The notes beneath the pieces were generated by a model that saw nothing but the letters and a program-made list of their open reading frames with translations, was not told the DNA's origin and made no database searches. 64,000 nucleotides of DNA from Bacilli bacterium (GTDB lineage: Bacteria > Bacillota_I > Bacilli_A > Izemoplasmatales > Hujiaoplasmataceae): positions 53,457 to 117,456 of the forward strand of contig JAGYOE010000001.1 in assembly GCA_018399755.1 (NCBI GenBank), given 5' to 3'. The translations under genes were made by a program, and so were the position numbers. Positions 41,741-53,016 of this stretch are shown one piece after another (the first letter of the stretch is position 1; every line of letters starts with the position of its first letter).

Positions 41741-41998
41741 ATGGAAAAGAACAATAAATTTTTTACCGGAACAGTTGTCTCTGATGCAAATGATAAAACT
41801 ATCACTGTATTAGTTACAACCTATAAAAAACATCCATTATATGGAAAACGAGTTATCTCTTCTAAAAAGTTTAGAGCTCACGATGAAAAAAATACTGCAA
41901 AAAATGGTGATACTGTTAAAATTACTGAATGCAGACCTTTATCAGCTACTAAACGTTTTCGTTTAGTTGAAATAGTTGAAAAAAGTAAGACTATTTAG
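41741..41998 (+). CDS. rpsQ: Ribosomal protein uS17
   Basis: [28 protein letters not shown]. Confidence 0.97.
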   Translation: MEKNNKFFTGTVVSDANDKTITVLVTTYKKHPLYGKRVISSKKFRAHDEKNTAKNGDTVKITECRPLSATKRFRLVEIVEKSKTI

Positions 41999-42014
41999 GT
42001 TGGAGGAATAAGAT

Positions 42015-42383
42015 ATGTTACAACAAGAGTCAAGACTAAAAGTAGCTGATAATTCCGGCGCAAGAATAATTCAAGTAATTAAAGTAGTTGGCGGTACTAG
42101 CCGTAAATATGCTGGTATTGGAGATATTATCGTGGCTTCAGTAAAAACAGCTATTCCTGGGGGAATGGTTAAAAAGAGTGAGATTGTTAGAGCAGTAATC
42201 GTTAGAACGAAAAAACCATTAAAACGTGCAGATGGTTCGTTTATAAAATTTGATGATAACGCAGCAGTTATTTTAAAAGAAGACGGCAACATGAGAGGAA
42301 CCAGAATTTTTGGACCTGTTGCAAGAGAGTTAAGAGACGCTAATTACACTAAACTAGTTTCTTTAGCTCCAGAAGTATTATAG
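42015..42383 (+). CDS. rplN: Ribosomal protein uL14
   Basis: [24 protein letters not shown]. Confidence 0.98.
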   Translation: MLQQESRLKVADNSGARIIQVIKVVGGTSRKYAGIGDIIVASVKTAIPGGMVKKSEIVRAVIVRTKKPLKRADGSFIKFDDNAAVILKEDGNMRGTRIFGPVARELRDANYTKLVSLAPEVL

Positions 42384-42394
42384 GAGGCGCAGTT

Positions 42395-42733
42395 ATGAAA
42401 TTAAAAAAAGGTGATAAAGTAATTATAATCTCTGGCGCAGATAAAGGAAAAGAAGGTACAATTCTTAAAGTTTTAAAGAAATCAGATCGTGTAGTTTTAG
42501 AAGGTGAAGGTTTAACTAAGATTAAAAAACATCTTAAACCATCACAAGTTAATCCAGATGGTGGAATTATCGAAATAGAAAAACCAATTCACGCTTCTAA
42601 TGTTATGTTAATAGATCCAAAAGAAAAAACTAGAACAAGAATTGGCTATAAAACAGTAACTGAAACTAATAAAAAAGAAGAAGTTACTAAAAAAGTTAGA
42701 TATGCAAAAAAATCTGGCAAAGAATTGAAATAG
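42395..42733 (+). CDS. rplX: Ribosomal protein uL24
   Basis: [22 protein letters not shown]. Confidence 0.97.
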   Translation: MKLKKGDKVIIISGADKGKEGTILKVLKKSDRVVLEGEGLTKIKKHLKPSQVNPDGGIIEIEKPIHASNVMLIDPKEKTRTRIGYKTVTETNKKEEVTKKVRYAKKSGKELK

Positions 42734-42748
42734 TGAAGGGAGAAAATA

Positions 42749-43288
42749 ATGAATAGATTACAAGAAAAATATCGTAAAGAAATCACACCAAGTTTAATGG
42801 AAAAATTCAATTATTCTTCCATCATGGAAACCCCAAAAATCAGCAAAATAGTTATTAATATTGGTGCTGGAGATGCGGTTCAAAATCCAAAAGTATTAGA
42901 TAATGCTGTTAATGAATTAACACAAATAACAGGACAAAAGCCAGTTGTTACTAGAGCTAAGAAATCTATAGCGACATTTAAATTAAGAGAAGGCATGCCA
43001 ATTGGATGTAAAGTTACTTTAAGAGGTATGAGAATGTATGACTTCTTAGATAAACTAATTACCATAGCACTTCCTCGAGTTAGAGATTTTAGAGGTGTTA
43101 ATCCTAAAGGATTTGATGGTAGAGGTAACTATACATTAGGTGTTAAAGAACAGTTGATTTTTCCGGAAGTTGATTACGATAAAGTAAGTAAAATCCGTGG
43201 AATGGATATTGTAATAGTAACATCAGCAAATACAGATCAAGAAGCATTCGAATTATTAAGTCAATTCGGAATGCCATTTAGAAGATAG
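42749..43288 (+). CDS. rplE: Ribosomal protein uL5
   Basis: [19 protein letters not shown]; operon position. Confidence 0.98.
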   Translation: MNRLQEKYRKEITPSLMEKFNYSSIMETPKISKIVINIGAGDAVQNPKVLDNAVNELTQITGQKPVVTRAKKSIATFKLREGMPIGCKVTLRGMRMYDFLDKLITIALPRVRDFRGVNPKGFDGRGNYTLGVKEQLIFPEVDYDKVSKIRGMDIVIVTSANTDQEAFELLSQFGMPFRR

Positions 43289-43297
43289 GAGGATACA

Positions 43298-43483
43298 ATG
43301 GCAAAAACATCAAAAAGAGTTAGTGCAAGACGCAGTAAAAAATTTGCTGTAAGAAATTATACAAGATGTGAACGTTGTGGACGTCCTCATTCTGTATATC
43401 GCAAATTTAAACTATGTCGTATTTGTTTTAGAGAATTAGCTTACAAGGGTCAAATCCCTGGTGTTAAAAAAGCAAGTTGGTAA
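43298..43483 (+). CDS. rpsN: Ribosomal protein uS14, zinc-binding type
   Basis: [25 protein letters not shown]. Confidence 0.97.
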   Translation: MAKTSKRVSARRSKKFAVRNYTRCERCGRPHSVYRKFKLCRICFRELAYKGQIPGVKKASW

Positions 43484-43536
43484 TAGATTATGAAAAAATA
43501 TATTTCCTATAAATCGAGGAAGGAGGCATTATTGAT

Positions 43537-43938
43537 ATGGTCATGACAGATCCTATTGCGGATATGTTGACGAGAATTCGCAACGCAAATCAAATGAAAC
43601 ATAAAAAAGTTGATGTACCAGCATCAAAACTAAAATCAGAAATCCTTAAAGTTTTAAAACAAGAAGGATATATCACTGATTTCGAAAGTGTAAGTGATGG
43701 TGGAGTGCAAGGTACTTTACGTGTATATTTAAAATATTTAGATAATGAAGAAAGAGTTATAAGAGGTTTGAAGAAAATTTCCAAACCTGGATTACGTGTG
43801 TATGCTAAAACGGATGACCTTCCTAAAGTTCTTAATGGACTTGGAATAGCTATCATTTCAACTTCTAAAGGTCTATTAACTGATAGAACTGCAAGAAGTG
43901 AAAAAGTTGGTGGCGAAGTAGTAGCATATGTATGGTAA
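43537..43938 (+). CDS. rpsH: Ribosomal protein uS8
   Basis: [27 protein letters not shown]. Confidence 0.98.
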   Translation: MVMTDPIADMLTRIRNANQMKHKKVDVPASKLKSEILKVLKQEGYITDFESVSDGGVQGTLRVYLKYLDNEERVIRGLKKISKPGLRVYAKTDDLPKVLNGLGIAIISTSKGLLTDRTARSEKVGGEVVAYVW

Positions 43939-43962
43939 AAATAATGGAGGTGCAAGAAAATT

Positions 43963-44505
43963 ATGAGTCGAGTTGGTAATCAATCGATCAAGCTTCCTAA
44001 AGGTGTCGAAGTTAAAATCAACAAAGATAATATTGTTGAAGTTAAAGGCCCTAAAGGAGAATTAAGCTTTGGATTCGATAAAAATATGACAATAAAATTA
44101 AATGAAGACGAAATTTCTGTAACCCGACCAAATGATTCATTACGCTACCGTGCTCTTCACGGAACAACTAGAGCGTTATTGAATAATATGGTTATTGGAG
44201 TAAGTGAAGGATATTCAAAATCCCTTGAGATTAAAGGTGTAGGATACCGTGCGCAATTAAAAGGTTCAAAAACATTAGTTCTTAATGTAGGATATTCTAA
44301 TCCAGTTGAAATGGAAATTCCTGAAGGATTAACCATTGAAGTTCCAAAAAATACAGAAATAAAAGTAATGGGTGCTAATAAACAAGAAGTCGGTGAATTT
44401 GCTGCACAAATTCGTAAGGTTCGTTTACCTGAACCATACCTTGGTAAAGGTATTAGATATAAAGACGAATATGTACGTCGTAAAGAAGGGAAAACAGCTG
44501 CTTAA
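43963..44505 (+). CDS. rplF: Ribosomal protein uL6
   Basis: [32 protein letters not shown]. Confidence 0.98.
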   Translation: MSRVGNQSIKLPKGVEVKINKDNIVEVKGPKGELSFGFDKNMTIKLNEDEISVTRPNDSLRYRALHGTTRALLNNMVIGVSEGYSKSLEIKGVGYRAQLKGSKTLVLNVGYSNPVEMEIPEGLTIEVPKNTEIKVMGANKQEVGEFAAQIRKVRLPEPYLGKGIRYKDEYVRRKEGKTAA

Positions 44506-44526
44506 AAGCAGTTAAGAGGTGATATT

Positions 44527-44880
44527 ATGTTTAAACCAGTAATTAGAAATAAACAAAGAAAAATTAGACATCGTAGAATGAGATTCTATATTAAAGGTAC
44601 ACCAGAAAGACCACGTCTAAATGTTTTTCGTTCAAACAAGCAAATTTACACTCAAATTATCGATGATAAAAACAATGTAACATTAGCACAAGCTTCATCA
44701 AGAGAACTAGAAAAAAATGGAGCTAATATTGAAGGCGCAAAATCTGTAGGAAAATTAATTGCTGAAAGAGCAATAGATAAAGGTGTTAAAAATATAGTAT
44801 TTGACCGTGGCGGATATTTATACCATGGTAGAGTCAAAGCTTTAGCAGAAGCTGCTAGAGAAGCAGGGCTAGAATTCTAA
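44527..44880 (+). CDS. rplR: Ribosomal protein uL18
   Basis: [24 protein letters not shown]. Confidence 0.97.
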   Translation: MFKPVIRNKQRKIRHRRMRFYIKGTPERPRLNVFRSNKQIYTQIIDDKNNVTLAQASSRELEKNGANIEGAKSVGKLIAERAIDKGVKNIVFDRGGYLYHGRVKALAEAAREAGLEF

Positions 44881-44897
44881 TGAAGGAGGTAATCTAA

Positions 44898-45431
44898 ATG
44901 GAAAATAAAAAACGTAGCAAAAGAGGAAGAAAGCCTCGTTCTAAAAGAGAGCCAAAACTTTATGAAGAAAGAGTAGTTAATATTGGACGTGTGACCAAAG
45001 TTGTTAAAGGTGGTAGACGTTTTAAATTCTCTGCTTTAGTTGTAGTTGGCAATCAAAAAGGAAAAGTAGGATTTGGAATCGGAAAAGCTAGTGAGGTTCC
45101 AGATGCAATTAAAAAAGCAATTGAAGCTGCTAAGAAAAATATAGTTGAAGTTTCATTAAATGGAACAACAATACCTCATACAATCACTGGAAAATTTGGT
45201 GGTGGAAAAGTATTCTTGAGACCAGCAGTTGAAGGTACCGGTGTTATCGCTGGTGGAGCTGTTCGCGCAGTCTTAGAATTAGCAGGAATCAAAGATGTTT
45301 TATCTAAATCTTTAGGTTCAGATGCTTCAGTTAATATCGTTAGTGCAACTGTTCAAGCTCTAAAAGAACTTAGAAGTGTAGAAGAGGTTGCTGAAATGAG
45401 AGGATTAACTGTTCAGGAGGTATTGAAATAA
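44898..45431 (+). CDS. rpsE: Ribosomal protein uS5
   Basis: [28 protein letters not shown]. Confidence 0.98.
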   Translation: MENKKRSKRGRKPRSKREPKLYEERVVNIGRVTKVVKGGRRFKFSALVVVGNQKGKVGFGIGKASEVPDAIKKAIEAAKKNIVEVSLNGTTIPHTITGKFGGGKVFLRPAVEGTGVIAGGAVRAVLELAGIKDVLSKSLGSDASVNIVSATVQALKELRSVEEVAEMRGLTVQEVLK

Positions 45432-45616
45432 TGGCTCAATTAAAAGTTACTTTAATTAAAGGTTTGATGAGAAGAAAACCAAATCAAGTTAAAACAGTTA
45501 AAGCTCTTGGACTTTCTAAAAGAAATTCTTCTGTTATCGTAGAAGAAAATGACATGATTAACGGTATGATAAGTACAATTCGTCATTTAGTTAAAGTCGA
45601 AGAAGTTAAGAAGTAG
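45431..45616 (+). CDS. rpmD: Ribosomal protein uL30
   Basis: [25 protein letters not shown]. Confidence 0.97.
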   Translation: MAQLKVTLIKGLMRRKPNQVKTVKALGLSKRNSSVIVEENDMINGMISTIRHLVKVEEVKK

Positions 45617-45627
45617 GAGGTGTTGAT

Positions 45628-46068
45628 ATGAAATTACACGAATTAAAACCTAATTCAGGCGCAACACATTACAAAAAAAGAGTAGGCCGTGGAACAAGTA
45701 GTGGCTTAGGAAAAACAAGTGGCCGTGGAGCGGACGGACAAAATTCACGTTCTGGTGGCGGTGTAAGACTTGGATTTGAAGGTGGACAAACTCCATTATT
45801 CAAACGTCTTCCTAAAAAAGGATTTACTAATCCTTTCAGAAAGGAATTCGCTGTAGTAAACTTATCTGACCTCAACAAATATGAAGCAGATACAGAAGTT
45901 ACTCCAGAGTTATTACTAAAAGACAGAATTATAAGAAAACAATTAAGCGGTATTAAAATCCTTGGAAGAGGTAAATTAGAAGTAAAACTTACAGTAAAAG
46001 CACATAAATTTTCAGCTTCAGCTAAAGAAGCTATAGAATCAGCTGGTGGCACGGTTGAGGTGATATAA
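45628..46068 (+). CDS. rplO: Ribosomal protein uL15
   Basis: [34 protein letters not shown]. Confidence 0.97.
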   Translation: MKLHELKPNSGATHYKKRVGRGTSSGLGKTSGRGADGQNSRSGGGVRLGFEGGQTPLFKRLPKKGFTNPFRKEFAVVNLSDLNKYEADTEVTPELLLKDRIIRKQLSGIKILGRGKLEVKLTVKAHKFSASAKEAIESAGGTVEVI

Positions 46069-47429
46069 TGGAAACTCTAAAGAAGATTTTCACAAATAAA
46101 GAAGTCTTGAAAAAAATTGGGTTTACATTATTAGTGTTTTTAGTTTTTAAACTATTAACAAAAGTTACAATTCCACTAGTGGATCAAGCAGCTTTTGGAG
46201 ATGCTTTCGAAGGTGGATTCCTAGGGATTGCTAACTCAATATCAGGGGGAGCCTTAAGAAATTACTCAGTAGTTGCTCTTGGTATTAGCCCATATATTAC
46301 TGCATCAATTGTTGTTCAGTTACTACAAATGGATATTGTACCATTCTTAAAAGAATGGAGCGAAGAAGGAGAAGTTGGTAAGAAGAAAATCGCTAGATTA
46401 ACACGTTACCTAGCAATCGGGCTAGCCTTTATTCAAGCAGTTGCTATGACATTTGCTTTTAATAATACTGGTGCTGGTTTGTTTACTTCTCAAGCTGAAA
46501 CATGGGCAACACTTGGTGGTAGAAACTTATGGTTTATTGTATATTTCTATATTGCTGTAGTTATTACTGCAGGTACAGCATTTATGATTTGGTTAGCAGA
46601 TCAAATCTCACTTAAAGGAATCGGTAATGGAACATCAATGTTAATTGTTGGTGGGATTATTATTTCATTCCCTGGAACAATAGCTTCATTAGTACAATAC
46701 TATATAGCTGATCCAAACAATGCTTTAGGAGAAGTCTTTTCTAATCAAGGAAGCTTTGGTGGATATATGCTATTTGGAGTTAGTATGTTAATGTTTGTAC
46801 TAGTATTAATTGGAATAACATATATGCAAATCTCAGTTAGAAAAGTTCCAATTCAATATGCAAATAGACCTGGTTCAGCTAAATTTAAGGGTAAATCAGA
46901 ATCTAATATTCCGATTAAATTAAATACAGCAGGGGTAATACCAGTTATCTTTGCTTCAATTATTTTATCCTTACCTTTAACAATAGTTGGCTATTTATCA
47001 TCAGGTACACAAGAAACATCTAGTGCGATTAATTGGTTAACACAAATATTTACTTACACAGAACCAATTGGATTCGTTATTTATGTTTTATTAATTTTTA
47101 TCTTTACATTCTTCTATTCGTTCATCTTAATTAAGCCTGAACAAATAGCAGAAAACTTAAATAAACAAAATGCTTATATTCCTGGGGTAAGACCTGGAAA
47201 AGAAACCGAAGCTCATATTACTAAGACATTATTTAGAGTTACGGTTGTTGGTGCATTTTATCTAGTTGTTGTAGCTAGTTTGCCAATTGTCACATCAATT
47301 ATTTTAGGTCACAATTATGCTCAAATTGGTGGTACATCATTATTGATTATTGTTGGTGTTGCACTAGAAACAGCTAAACAAATAGAAACAGACACACAAG
47401 AAAAAGCCTATGCAGGCTTTATGAGATAG
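46068..47429 (+). CDS. secY: Protein translocase subunit SecY
   Basis: Polytopic; GISPYITASIVVQLLQ; ISLKGIGNGTSMLI; operon position. Confidence 0.98.
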   Translation: METLKKIFTNKEVLKKIGFTLLVFLVFKLLTKVTIPLVDQAAFGDAFEGGFLGIANSISGGALRNYSVVALGISPYITASIVVQLLQMDIVPFLKEWSEEGEVGKKKIARLTRYLAIGLAFIQAVAMTFAFNNTGAGLFTSQAETWATLGGRNLWFIVYFYIAVVITAGTAFMIWLADQISLKGIGNGTSMLIVGGIIISFPGTIASLVQYYIADPNNALGEVFSNQGSFGGYMLFGVSMLMFVLVLIGITYMQISVRKVPIQYANRPGSAKFKGKSESNIPIKLNTAGVIPVIFASIILSLPLTIVGYLSSGTQETSSAINWLTQIFTYTEPIGFVIYVLLIFIFTFFYSFILIKPEQIAENLNKQNAYIPGVRPGKETEAHITKTLFRVTVVGAFYLVVVASLPIVTSIILGHNYAQIGGTSLLIIVGVALETAKQIETDTQEKAYAGFMR

Positions 47430-47433
47430 CAAA

Positions 47434-48084
47434 ATGATAAATTTGTTAATAATGGGGAAACCTGGTGCTGGCAAGGGGACCCAAGCAAAAAAAATTCTTG
47501 ACTACTTTAACTTAACTCATATTTCTACTGGCGATATTTATCGTGAGGAAATTAGAAAAAATACTAAAATAGGTCAAGAAGCAAAAAAATACTTAGATCA
47601 AGGTAATTTGGTTCCAGATAAAATGACTAATGATATCGTTTGGGAAGTACTAAAACACAAAAAATATCCTAATGGCTTTATGCTTGATGGATATCCAAGA
47701 ACTATTACTCAAGCAAAAGCATTGGACGAAATGTTAGCTATGTTAAATATCAAGCTAACAGCTGTTATTAATGTTGATGTTGATGATGATATTATTTCTG
47801 ATAGAATGTCTGGAAGAAGGGTGTGTTCAAATTGTGGTCATACTTACCATCTTGAATATCATCCACCACAAATTCTTGGAATTTGTGATATATGTGGACA
47901 TAAACTAATTCAAAGACCAGATGATTTAAAAGAATCAGTTTTAAATCGTTTACATATATATAAAGAAAAGACACAGCCATTATTAGATTATTACGATAAT
48001 AAAAATTTACTATTAGTAATAGATGGCGAAAATGCTTCGGAAGAAGTATTTCAGGATATATTAGATAAATTAGGTGGGTTGTAA
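47434..48084 (+). CDS. adk: Adenylate kinase (zinc-type LID)
   Basis: GKPGAGKGTQAKKI; CSNCGHTYH...CDICG. Confidence 0.97.
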   Translation: MINLLIMGKPGAGKGTQAKKILDYFNLTHISTGDIYREEIRKNTKIGQEAKKYLDQGNLVPDKMTNDIVWEVLKHKKYPNGFMLDGYPRTITQAKALDEMLAMLNIKLTAVINVDVDDDIISDRMSGRRVCSNCGHTYHLEYHPPQILGICDICGHKLIQRPDDLKESVLNRLHIYKEKTQPLLDYYDNKNLLLVIDGENASEEVFQDILDKLGGL

Positions 48085-48834
48085 ATGATTAATATTAAGT
48101 CAAATCGCGAAATTTTATTAATGAAGAAAGCTGGCAGAATTGTTGCTCTAGCTCATAAAACAGCTAAAGAAAACATTAAACCAGGTATTTCTACAAAAAA
48201 AATTAATGATTTGATTGAAAATGTTATTCTTGAAAATGATGCAATCCCTTCTTTTAAAAACTATAATGGTTTTCCCGCAGCTGCATGCATATCAATCAAT
48301 GAAGAAGTTGTTCATGGTATTCCAAGTAAAAAAAGAATTCTTAAAGACGGAGATATTGTCTCGGTTGATATAGGTGCAATTTATAAAGGTTATCATGGCG
48401 ATTCAGCATGGACATATGCATGCGGGAAAATTTCTGAAGCTGCAAAAGCTTTATTAGTTGGCACAGAGGCTAGTTTATTTACTGGTTTAGAAATGGCCAA
48501 AGCTAATAATCGTTTATCAGATATTTCGCATGCAATTCAAAAATATGCAGAAAATCTTGGCTATAGTGTAGTTAGAGAATTCGTTGGACATGGTTTAGGT
48601 AGAAACCTTCATGAAGATCCGCAAATACCTAATTTTGGGTTGCCGGGTAGAGGCCCTAAACTAAAACCAGGAATGACGTTAGCTATTGAACCAATGATTA
48701 ATTTAGGAAACAAAGAAGTAAAAGTATTAGCCGATGGTTGGACGGCTGTAACTAGAGACAAATCAATATCAGCTCATTTTGAGCATTCAATATTGATAAC
48801 TAAAACTGGTTATGAAATTCTGACTAAATTATAA
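48085..48834 (+). CDS. map: Methionine aminopeptidase type I
   Basis: [33 protein letters not shown]. Confidence 0.97.
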   Translation: MINIKSNREILLMKKAGRIVALAHKTAKENIKPGISTKKINDLIENVILENDAIPSFKNYNGFPAAACISINEEVVHGIPSKKRILKDGDIVSVDIGAIYKGYHGDSAWTYACGKISEAAKALLVGTEASLFTGLEMAKANNRLSDISHAIQKYAENLGYSVVREFVGHGLGRNLHEDPQIPNFGLPGRGPKLKPGMTLAIEPMINLGNKEVKVLADGWTAVTRDKSISAHFEHSILITKTGYEILTKL

Positions 48835-48846
48835 GGAGTGATTTAT

Positions 48847-49071
48847 TTGGCAAAAAAAGATGATGTAATTGAAATGGTAGGTACAGTTATAGAAGTTTTA
48901 CCTAACGCAAAATTTGTTATTGAGCTAGAAAATCAACACCGTATTATCGGTCACGTTTCTGGTAAAATCCGCATGCACTACATACGCATTTTACCAGGCG
49001 ATAAAGTTAAGGTTGAAATATCACCTTACGATTTAACACGTGGCAGAATAACGTATCGTATGAAAAATTAG
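48847..49071 (+). CDS. infA: Translation initiation factor IF-1 (TTG start likely)
   Basis: [33 protein letters not shown] aaggagtg. Confidence 0.96.
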   Translation: MAKKDDVIEMVGTVIEVLPNAKFVIELENQHRIIGHVSGKIRMHYIRILPGDKVKVEISPYDLTRGRITYRMKN

Positions 49072-49098
49072 ATAGAAAGATTTTAAGGAGGTAGTGGT

Positions 49099-49215
49099 AT
49101 GAAAGTAAGACCATCTGTAAAAAAAATCTGTGATAAATGTAAGATTGTTAAAAGAAAAGGTAGAGTTTATGTAATTTGTGATAATCCAAAGCATAAACAA
49201 AGACAAGGGAAATAG
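49099..49215 (+). CDS. rpmJ: Ribosomal protein bL36 (38 aa; absent from ORF track)
   Basis: [38 protein letters not shown] read from sequence, RBS aaggaggt. Confidence 0.96.
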   Translation: MKVRPSVKKICDKCKIVKRKGRVYVICDNPKHKQRQGK

Positions 49216-49224
49216 GAGGAAACT

Positions 49225-49590
49225 ATGGCAAGAATAGCAGGAGTTGACATTCCTAGAGAAAAAAGAGTTGTCGTGGCTTTAACATATGTATATGGTATTG
49301 GTAGAACTAGAGCAGAAAAAATTCTCGCAGCTAGTGATATATCTGAAAGCAAAAGAGTTAAAGATTTAACCGACGCAGAAATTGTAAAAATCCGTCAAGA
49401 AATTGAAAATTATACAGTTGAAGGTGACTTAAGACGTGAAGTAGCTTTAAATGTTAAGCGACTTAGTGAAATAGGCAGTTATCGTGGTATGAGACATCGT
49501 AGAAATTTACCAGTTCGTGGACAAAATACTCAAAATAATGCTAGAACACGTAAAGGCCCTAAAAGAACTGTAGCTAACAAGAAAAAATAA
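49225..49590 (+). CDS. rpsM: Ribosomal protein uS13
   Basis: [25 protein letters not shown]. Confidence 0.98.
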   Translation: MARIAGVDIPREKRVVVALTYVYGIGRTRAEKILAASDISESKRVKDLTDAEIVKIRQEIENYTVEGDLRREVALNVKRLSEIGSYRGMRHRRNLPVRGQNTQNNARTRKGPKRTVANKKK

Positions 49591-49608
49591 GAAGGGAGAC
49601 TGAATAAA

Positions 49609-49998
49609 ATGGCACGTAAAAAAGTAAGAGCTAAACGTCGTGTGAAAAAGAATATTCCTTCAGGGATAGCACATATTCATTCGACTTTCAATAATACTAT
49701 AATTACTATTACTGATTCTTCTGGTAATGCTATTGCTTGGAGTTCGTCTGGAGCAATTGGATACAAGGGAAGCCGTAAATCCACTCCTTTTGCAGCTGGA
49801 TTAGCTTCTGAAGCAGCAGCTAAATCAGCGATGGATCATGGTGTATTAAAAGTAGAGGTAGAAGTAAAAGGACCAGGTCCTGGTAGAGAAGCAGCTATAA
49901 GAAGTTTGCAAGTTGCCGGACTTGAGATTACAGCTATAAAAGATGTTACACCAGTTCCTCATAACGGTTGTCGTCCACCAAAACGACCACGCGGCTAG
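49609..49998 (+). CDS. rpsK: Ribosomal protein uS11
   Basis: [36 protein letters not shown]. Confidence 0.98.
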   Translation: MARKKVRAKRRVKKNIPSGIAHIHSTFNNTIITITDSSGNAIAWSSSGAIGYKGSRKSTPFAAGLASEAAAKSAMDHGVLKVEVEVKGPGPGREAAIRSLQVAGLEITAIKDVTPVPHNGCRPPKRPRG

Positions 49999-50007
49999 GA
50001 GGCATAT

Positions 50008-50955
50008 ATGAAAGACTTGAAATTCGAAAAACCTAAAACAGAAATCGTTGAGTTAGAAGAAAATTATGGAAAATTCACTATCTTACCTTTAGAACGAGGC
50101 TACGGTATCACACTAGGTAATTCATTAAGACGAGTTTTATTGTCTTCTTTACCTGGCTCAGCAATTGTAAATGTAAATATCGAAGGTATTGTACATGAAT
50201 TTACACCAATTGAAGGTGTTTTAGAAGATGTAACAACTATTATTCTAAATTTAAAAGGGGTTATCTTATCAATTGATAACGAAGATCCACTTGTTGAAAA
50301 AAACTTAGATATAACAGTTGAAGGGCCTAGAGATGTTTATGCAGAAGATATAATTGGTGATGAAGAAGTAGAAATTAAAAACCCAAAACACTATATTTGT
50401 CGCGTTAATAAAGGCCGTTTAAGAATGAGACTCAAAGCTAAAAAAGGTAATGGCTATGTAAACGCAAAGGAAAATGCTATTTATAAAGAAGACGTTAATG
50501 ATATCGCAATCGATAGTATTTACACACCTATTACAAGAGCTAGATATGAAGTTGAAAAAACTAGAGTTGAAGATTCAGCTGATTATGATAAATTAACTGT
50601 AGAAGTTTGGACTGATAAATCAATTGATCCAAAAGAAGCAATTGGTTTAGCATCTAAAATGCTAATAGATCATTTAAATGAATTTGTTGATTTATCTGTA
50701 AGAGCAGCTGAAGAAGATTTTATGGTTGAACGCGAAGTTGAAGAAACTAATAAAAACTTAGAAAAACCAATAGAAGATCTAGAACTAACCGTTAGATCAT
50801 ATAACTGTTTAAAACGCGCAGGAATAAATACCTTATCTGAGTTAATTGAAAAAACAGAAGAAGATATGATAAAAGTTAGAAATCTAGGTAAAAAATCATT
50901 GAAAGAAATTAAGCAAAAGCTTGAAGAATTGAATTTAAGCTTAGCTAAACACTAA
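50008..50955 (+). CDS. rpoA: RNA polymerase alpha subunit
   Basis: LERGYGITLGNSLRRVLLSSLPG; RNLGKKSLKEIKQKL. Confidence 0.98.
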   Translation: MKDLKFEKPKTEIVELEENYGKFTILPLERGYGITLGNSLRRVLLSSLPGSAIVNVNIEGIVHEFTPIEGVLEDVTTIILNLKGVILSIDNEDPLVEKNLDITVEGPRDVYAEDIIGDEEVEIKNPKHYICRVNKGRLRMRLKAKKGNGYVNAKENAIYKEDVNDIAIDSIYTPITRARYEVEKTRVEDSADYDKLTVEVWTDKSIDPKEAIGLASKMLIDHLNEFVDLSVRAAEEDFMVEREVEETNKNLEKPIEDLELTVRSYNCLKRAGINTLSELIEKTEEDMIKVRNLGKKSLKEIKQKLEELNLSLAKH

Positions 50956-50971
50956 TCGATAGGAGGAAATT

Positions 50972-51334
50972 ATGGCAAGTAGAGGATATACAAAACTTAA
51001 TCGTAATAGCGCTAATCGTAAGGCCCTAATTCGTGATTTAGCTACTCAACTTATTATGCATGAGAGAATTGAAACAACATTGATTAAAGCTAAAGAAATT
51101 AGACGTACTGTAGAAAAGTTAATTACTCTCGCAAAAAAAGGCGACTTGAATTCAATAAGATTAGCTGAAAAAACTGTTAGAGAATTAAAAATTGATGATA
51201 AATATGCTATAGTAAAACTAATTGAAGAATTAGGCCCTAAATATAAAGATAGAAACGGTGGATATACACGTATCTATAAGACTGGACCACGTTTGGGTGA
51301 CTCTAGTCCTATGGCTATTATCGAATTAGTATAG
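50972..51334 (+). CDS. rplQ: Ribosomal protein bL17
   Basis: [23 protein letters not shown]. Confidence 0.97.
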   Translation: MASRGYTKLNRNSANRKALIRDLATQLIMHERIETTLIKAKEIRRTVEKLITLAKKGDLNSIRLAEKTVRELKIDDKYAIVKLIEELGPKYKDRNGGYTRIYKTGPRLGDSSPMAIIELV

Positions 51335-51342
51335 TAAAATTA

Positions 51343-51366
51343 AGTATCGAGGAATCGATACTTTTT
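51343..51366 (+). terminator. Rho-independent terminator of the ribosomal superoperon
   Basis: agtatcgaggaatcgatacttttt. Confidence 0.8.
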
Positions 51367-51385
51367 CTATTTAGAGGTGAAATCT

Positions 51386-52105
51386 ATGAATAAAGAAGAA
51401 TATTTTTTAAAATTATATAATGAATTAGATGAATATTTACGTCTTCATCACTTTAATAATCACTCATCTTATACAAGTTACGTAAAAAAGATATTTTATA
51501 TAAAGAATCATAAATTAAATCCAATTATAGAAAACAATTATAATTTTGATTTATTAAAAAAAGCGGGTGAAATTAGAAATATAATCGCTCACAACAATGA
51601 TGTGATTGTACCAAGTGATGGATTTATTGAAGCTTTTGAAAAGCTTGTAAAAGAAATCACTAAACCTAAAATGGTATATCAGATAATGACTAAAGCAAGC
51701 GATTTACAAACCAAAAGTATTGATGATTCTATAGCCGATGCAATTAAACTGATAAAGAAAAGAGGCTATTCATCAATTCCGATTTTAAAAAAGGATAAGA
51801 TAATTGGTATGTTTACAGAAAAATCAATTTTTGATTACTTGACAATATCTGGTAATAGTCATATTGACACATCAATGTCATTGGAAACTATAATATCAGC
51901 AATTGATTTAGATAATAAACCAAGACAGTATTTCAAATTTATTCCTAAAGACTTAAATGTTTATGATGCTTACGAAATTTTCTCTGAAGATTTTAAAGGT
52001 AAAAGAGAATTAGTTTTATTGTTAGTTACTAATTCAGGTAATTTTTCCGAAAAAATTCTGGGCATTGTAGCTTTAAGAGATTTAAAAAGCGAATTATATA
52101 AGTAA
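51386..52105 (+). CDS. HEPN-like N-terminal domain fused to a CBS-domain pair
   Basis: KKAGEIRNIIAHNNDVIVPS (RX4H) then two CBS-like repeats (KASDLQTKSIDDSIADAIKLIKKRGYSSIPILKKDKIIGMFTEKSIFDYL...). Confidence 0.75.
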   Translation: MNKEEYFLKLYNELDEYLRLHHFNNHSSYTSYVKKIFYIKNHKLNPIIENNYNFDLLKKAGEIRNIIAHNNDVIVPSDGFIEAFEKLVKEITKPKMVYQIMTKASDLQTKSIDDSIADAIKLIKKRGYSSIPILKKDKIIGMFTEKSIFDYLTISGNSHIDTSMSLETIISAIDLDNKPRQYFKFIPKDLNVYDAYEIFSEDFKGKRELVLLLVTNSGNFSEKILGIVALRDLKSELYK

Positions 52106-52120
52106 GATAACAAAGGTTAT

Positions 52121-52149
52121 AAAGCAAATCTTAATGGATTTGCTTTTTT
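52121..52149 (+). terminator. Rho-independent terminator
   Basis: aaagcaaatcttaatggatttgctttttt. Confidence 0.75.
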
Positions 52150-52215
52150 AAATTCATTAACAAGAATAATAGTATTTTTATAAAGATTTTGTTATAATAT
52201 CTTAGGTGGTGCTAA

Positions 52216-53016
52216 ATGAGTTATATAGAAGTTAAAGGCTTAGATTACTCTTATACTAAAAATAAAAAAGTATTAAAAAATATAGATTTTTCTATTAATA
52301 AAGGTGATTGGGTTGCTGTACTCGGACATAATGGTTCAGGCAAATCAACCTTAGCTAAAGCAATGGTAGGATTAATAGAACCTAGCATAGGTTCTATAAA
52401 AATAGATGGCTTAGAGCTTAATCAAGACACTGTATATGATATTCGTAGAAAAATAGGAATTGTATTTCAAAACCCAGATAATCAATTTGTCGGCGTTACT
52501 GTTAAAGATGATATTGCTTTTGGCATGGAAAATTTAGCTGTCCCAAGAGAAGAAATGCTAAAGCGAATTGATTTTTTTGCTAAGAAGGTTCAGATGGAAA
52601 AATATTTGGATAAAGAACCTTCACAACTTTCTGGCGGGCAAAAACAAAGAGTTGCTATTGCGGGTATTTTAGCTATGCAAACAGACATTATTATTTTTGA
52701 TGAAGCTACATCTATGTTGGATCCTTTTTCACGCGAAGATTTAATGAAATATATTAAAAAACTTCATGAAGAAGGCTTAACAATTATTATGATAACTCAT
52801 GATATTAATGAAGCTTTATTAGCTGATAAAATGCTTATTTTAAAATCAGGCGAAGTTTTTGCATATGACGATTCACATAGTTTAATGAAGGATAAAGATG
52901 TTTTTAGAAATAGTTATTTAGAGTTGCCGGTAGCTTTAGAAATAGCTAATTCTTTGACAGAAAAAAAGTATGACAGTGTTAAGGAGAAATTATGGGAATA
53001 CGTTTCAATGAAGTAA
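52216..53016 (+). CDS. ecfA1: ECF transporter ATPase A1
   Basis: GHNGSGKSTLAKAM, LSGGQKQRVAIAG; gene order A-A-T. Confidence 0.94.
   Translation: MSYIEVKGLDYSYTKNKKVLKNIDFSINKGDWVAVLGHNGSGKSTLAKAMVGLIEPSIGSIKIDGLELNQDTVYDIRRKIGIVFQNPDNQFVGVTVKDDIAFGMENLAVPREEMLKRIDFFAKKVQMEKYLDKEPSQLSGGQKQRVAIAGILAMQTDIIIFDEATSMLDPFSREDLMKYIKKLHEEGLTIIMITHDINEALLADKMLILKSGEVFAYDDSHSLMKDKDVFRNSYLELPVALEIANSLTEKKYDSVKEKLWEYVSMK

Noticed and set aside
38323-45000. Minus-strand ORFs inside ribosomal protein genes (38323, 39571, 41160, 42071, 42880, 43590, 44652, 45669 etc.)
   Set aside because: Antisense to highly conserved r-protein genes, no RBS or family signal; shadow ORFs.
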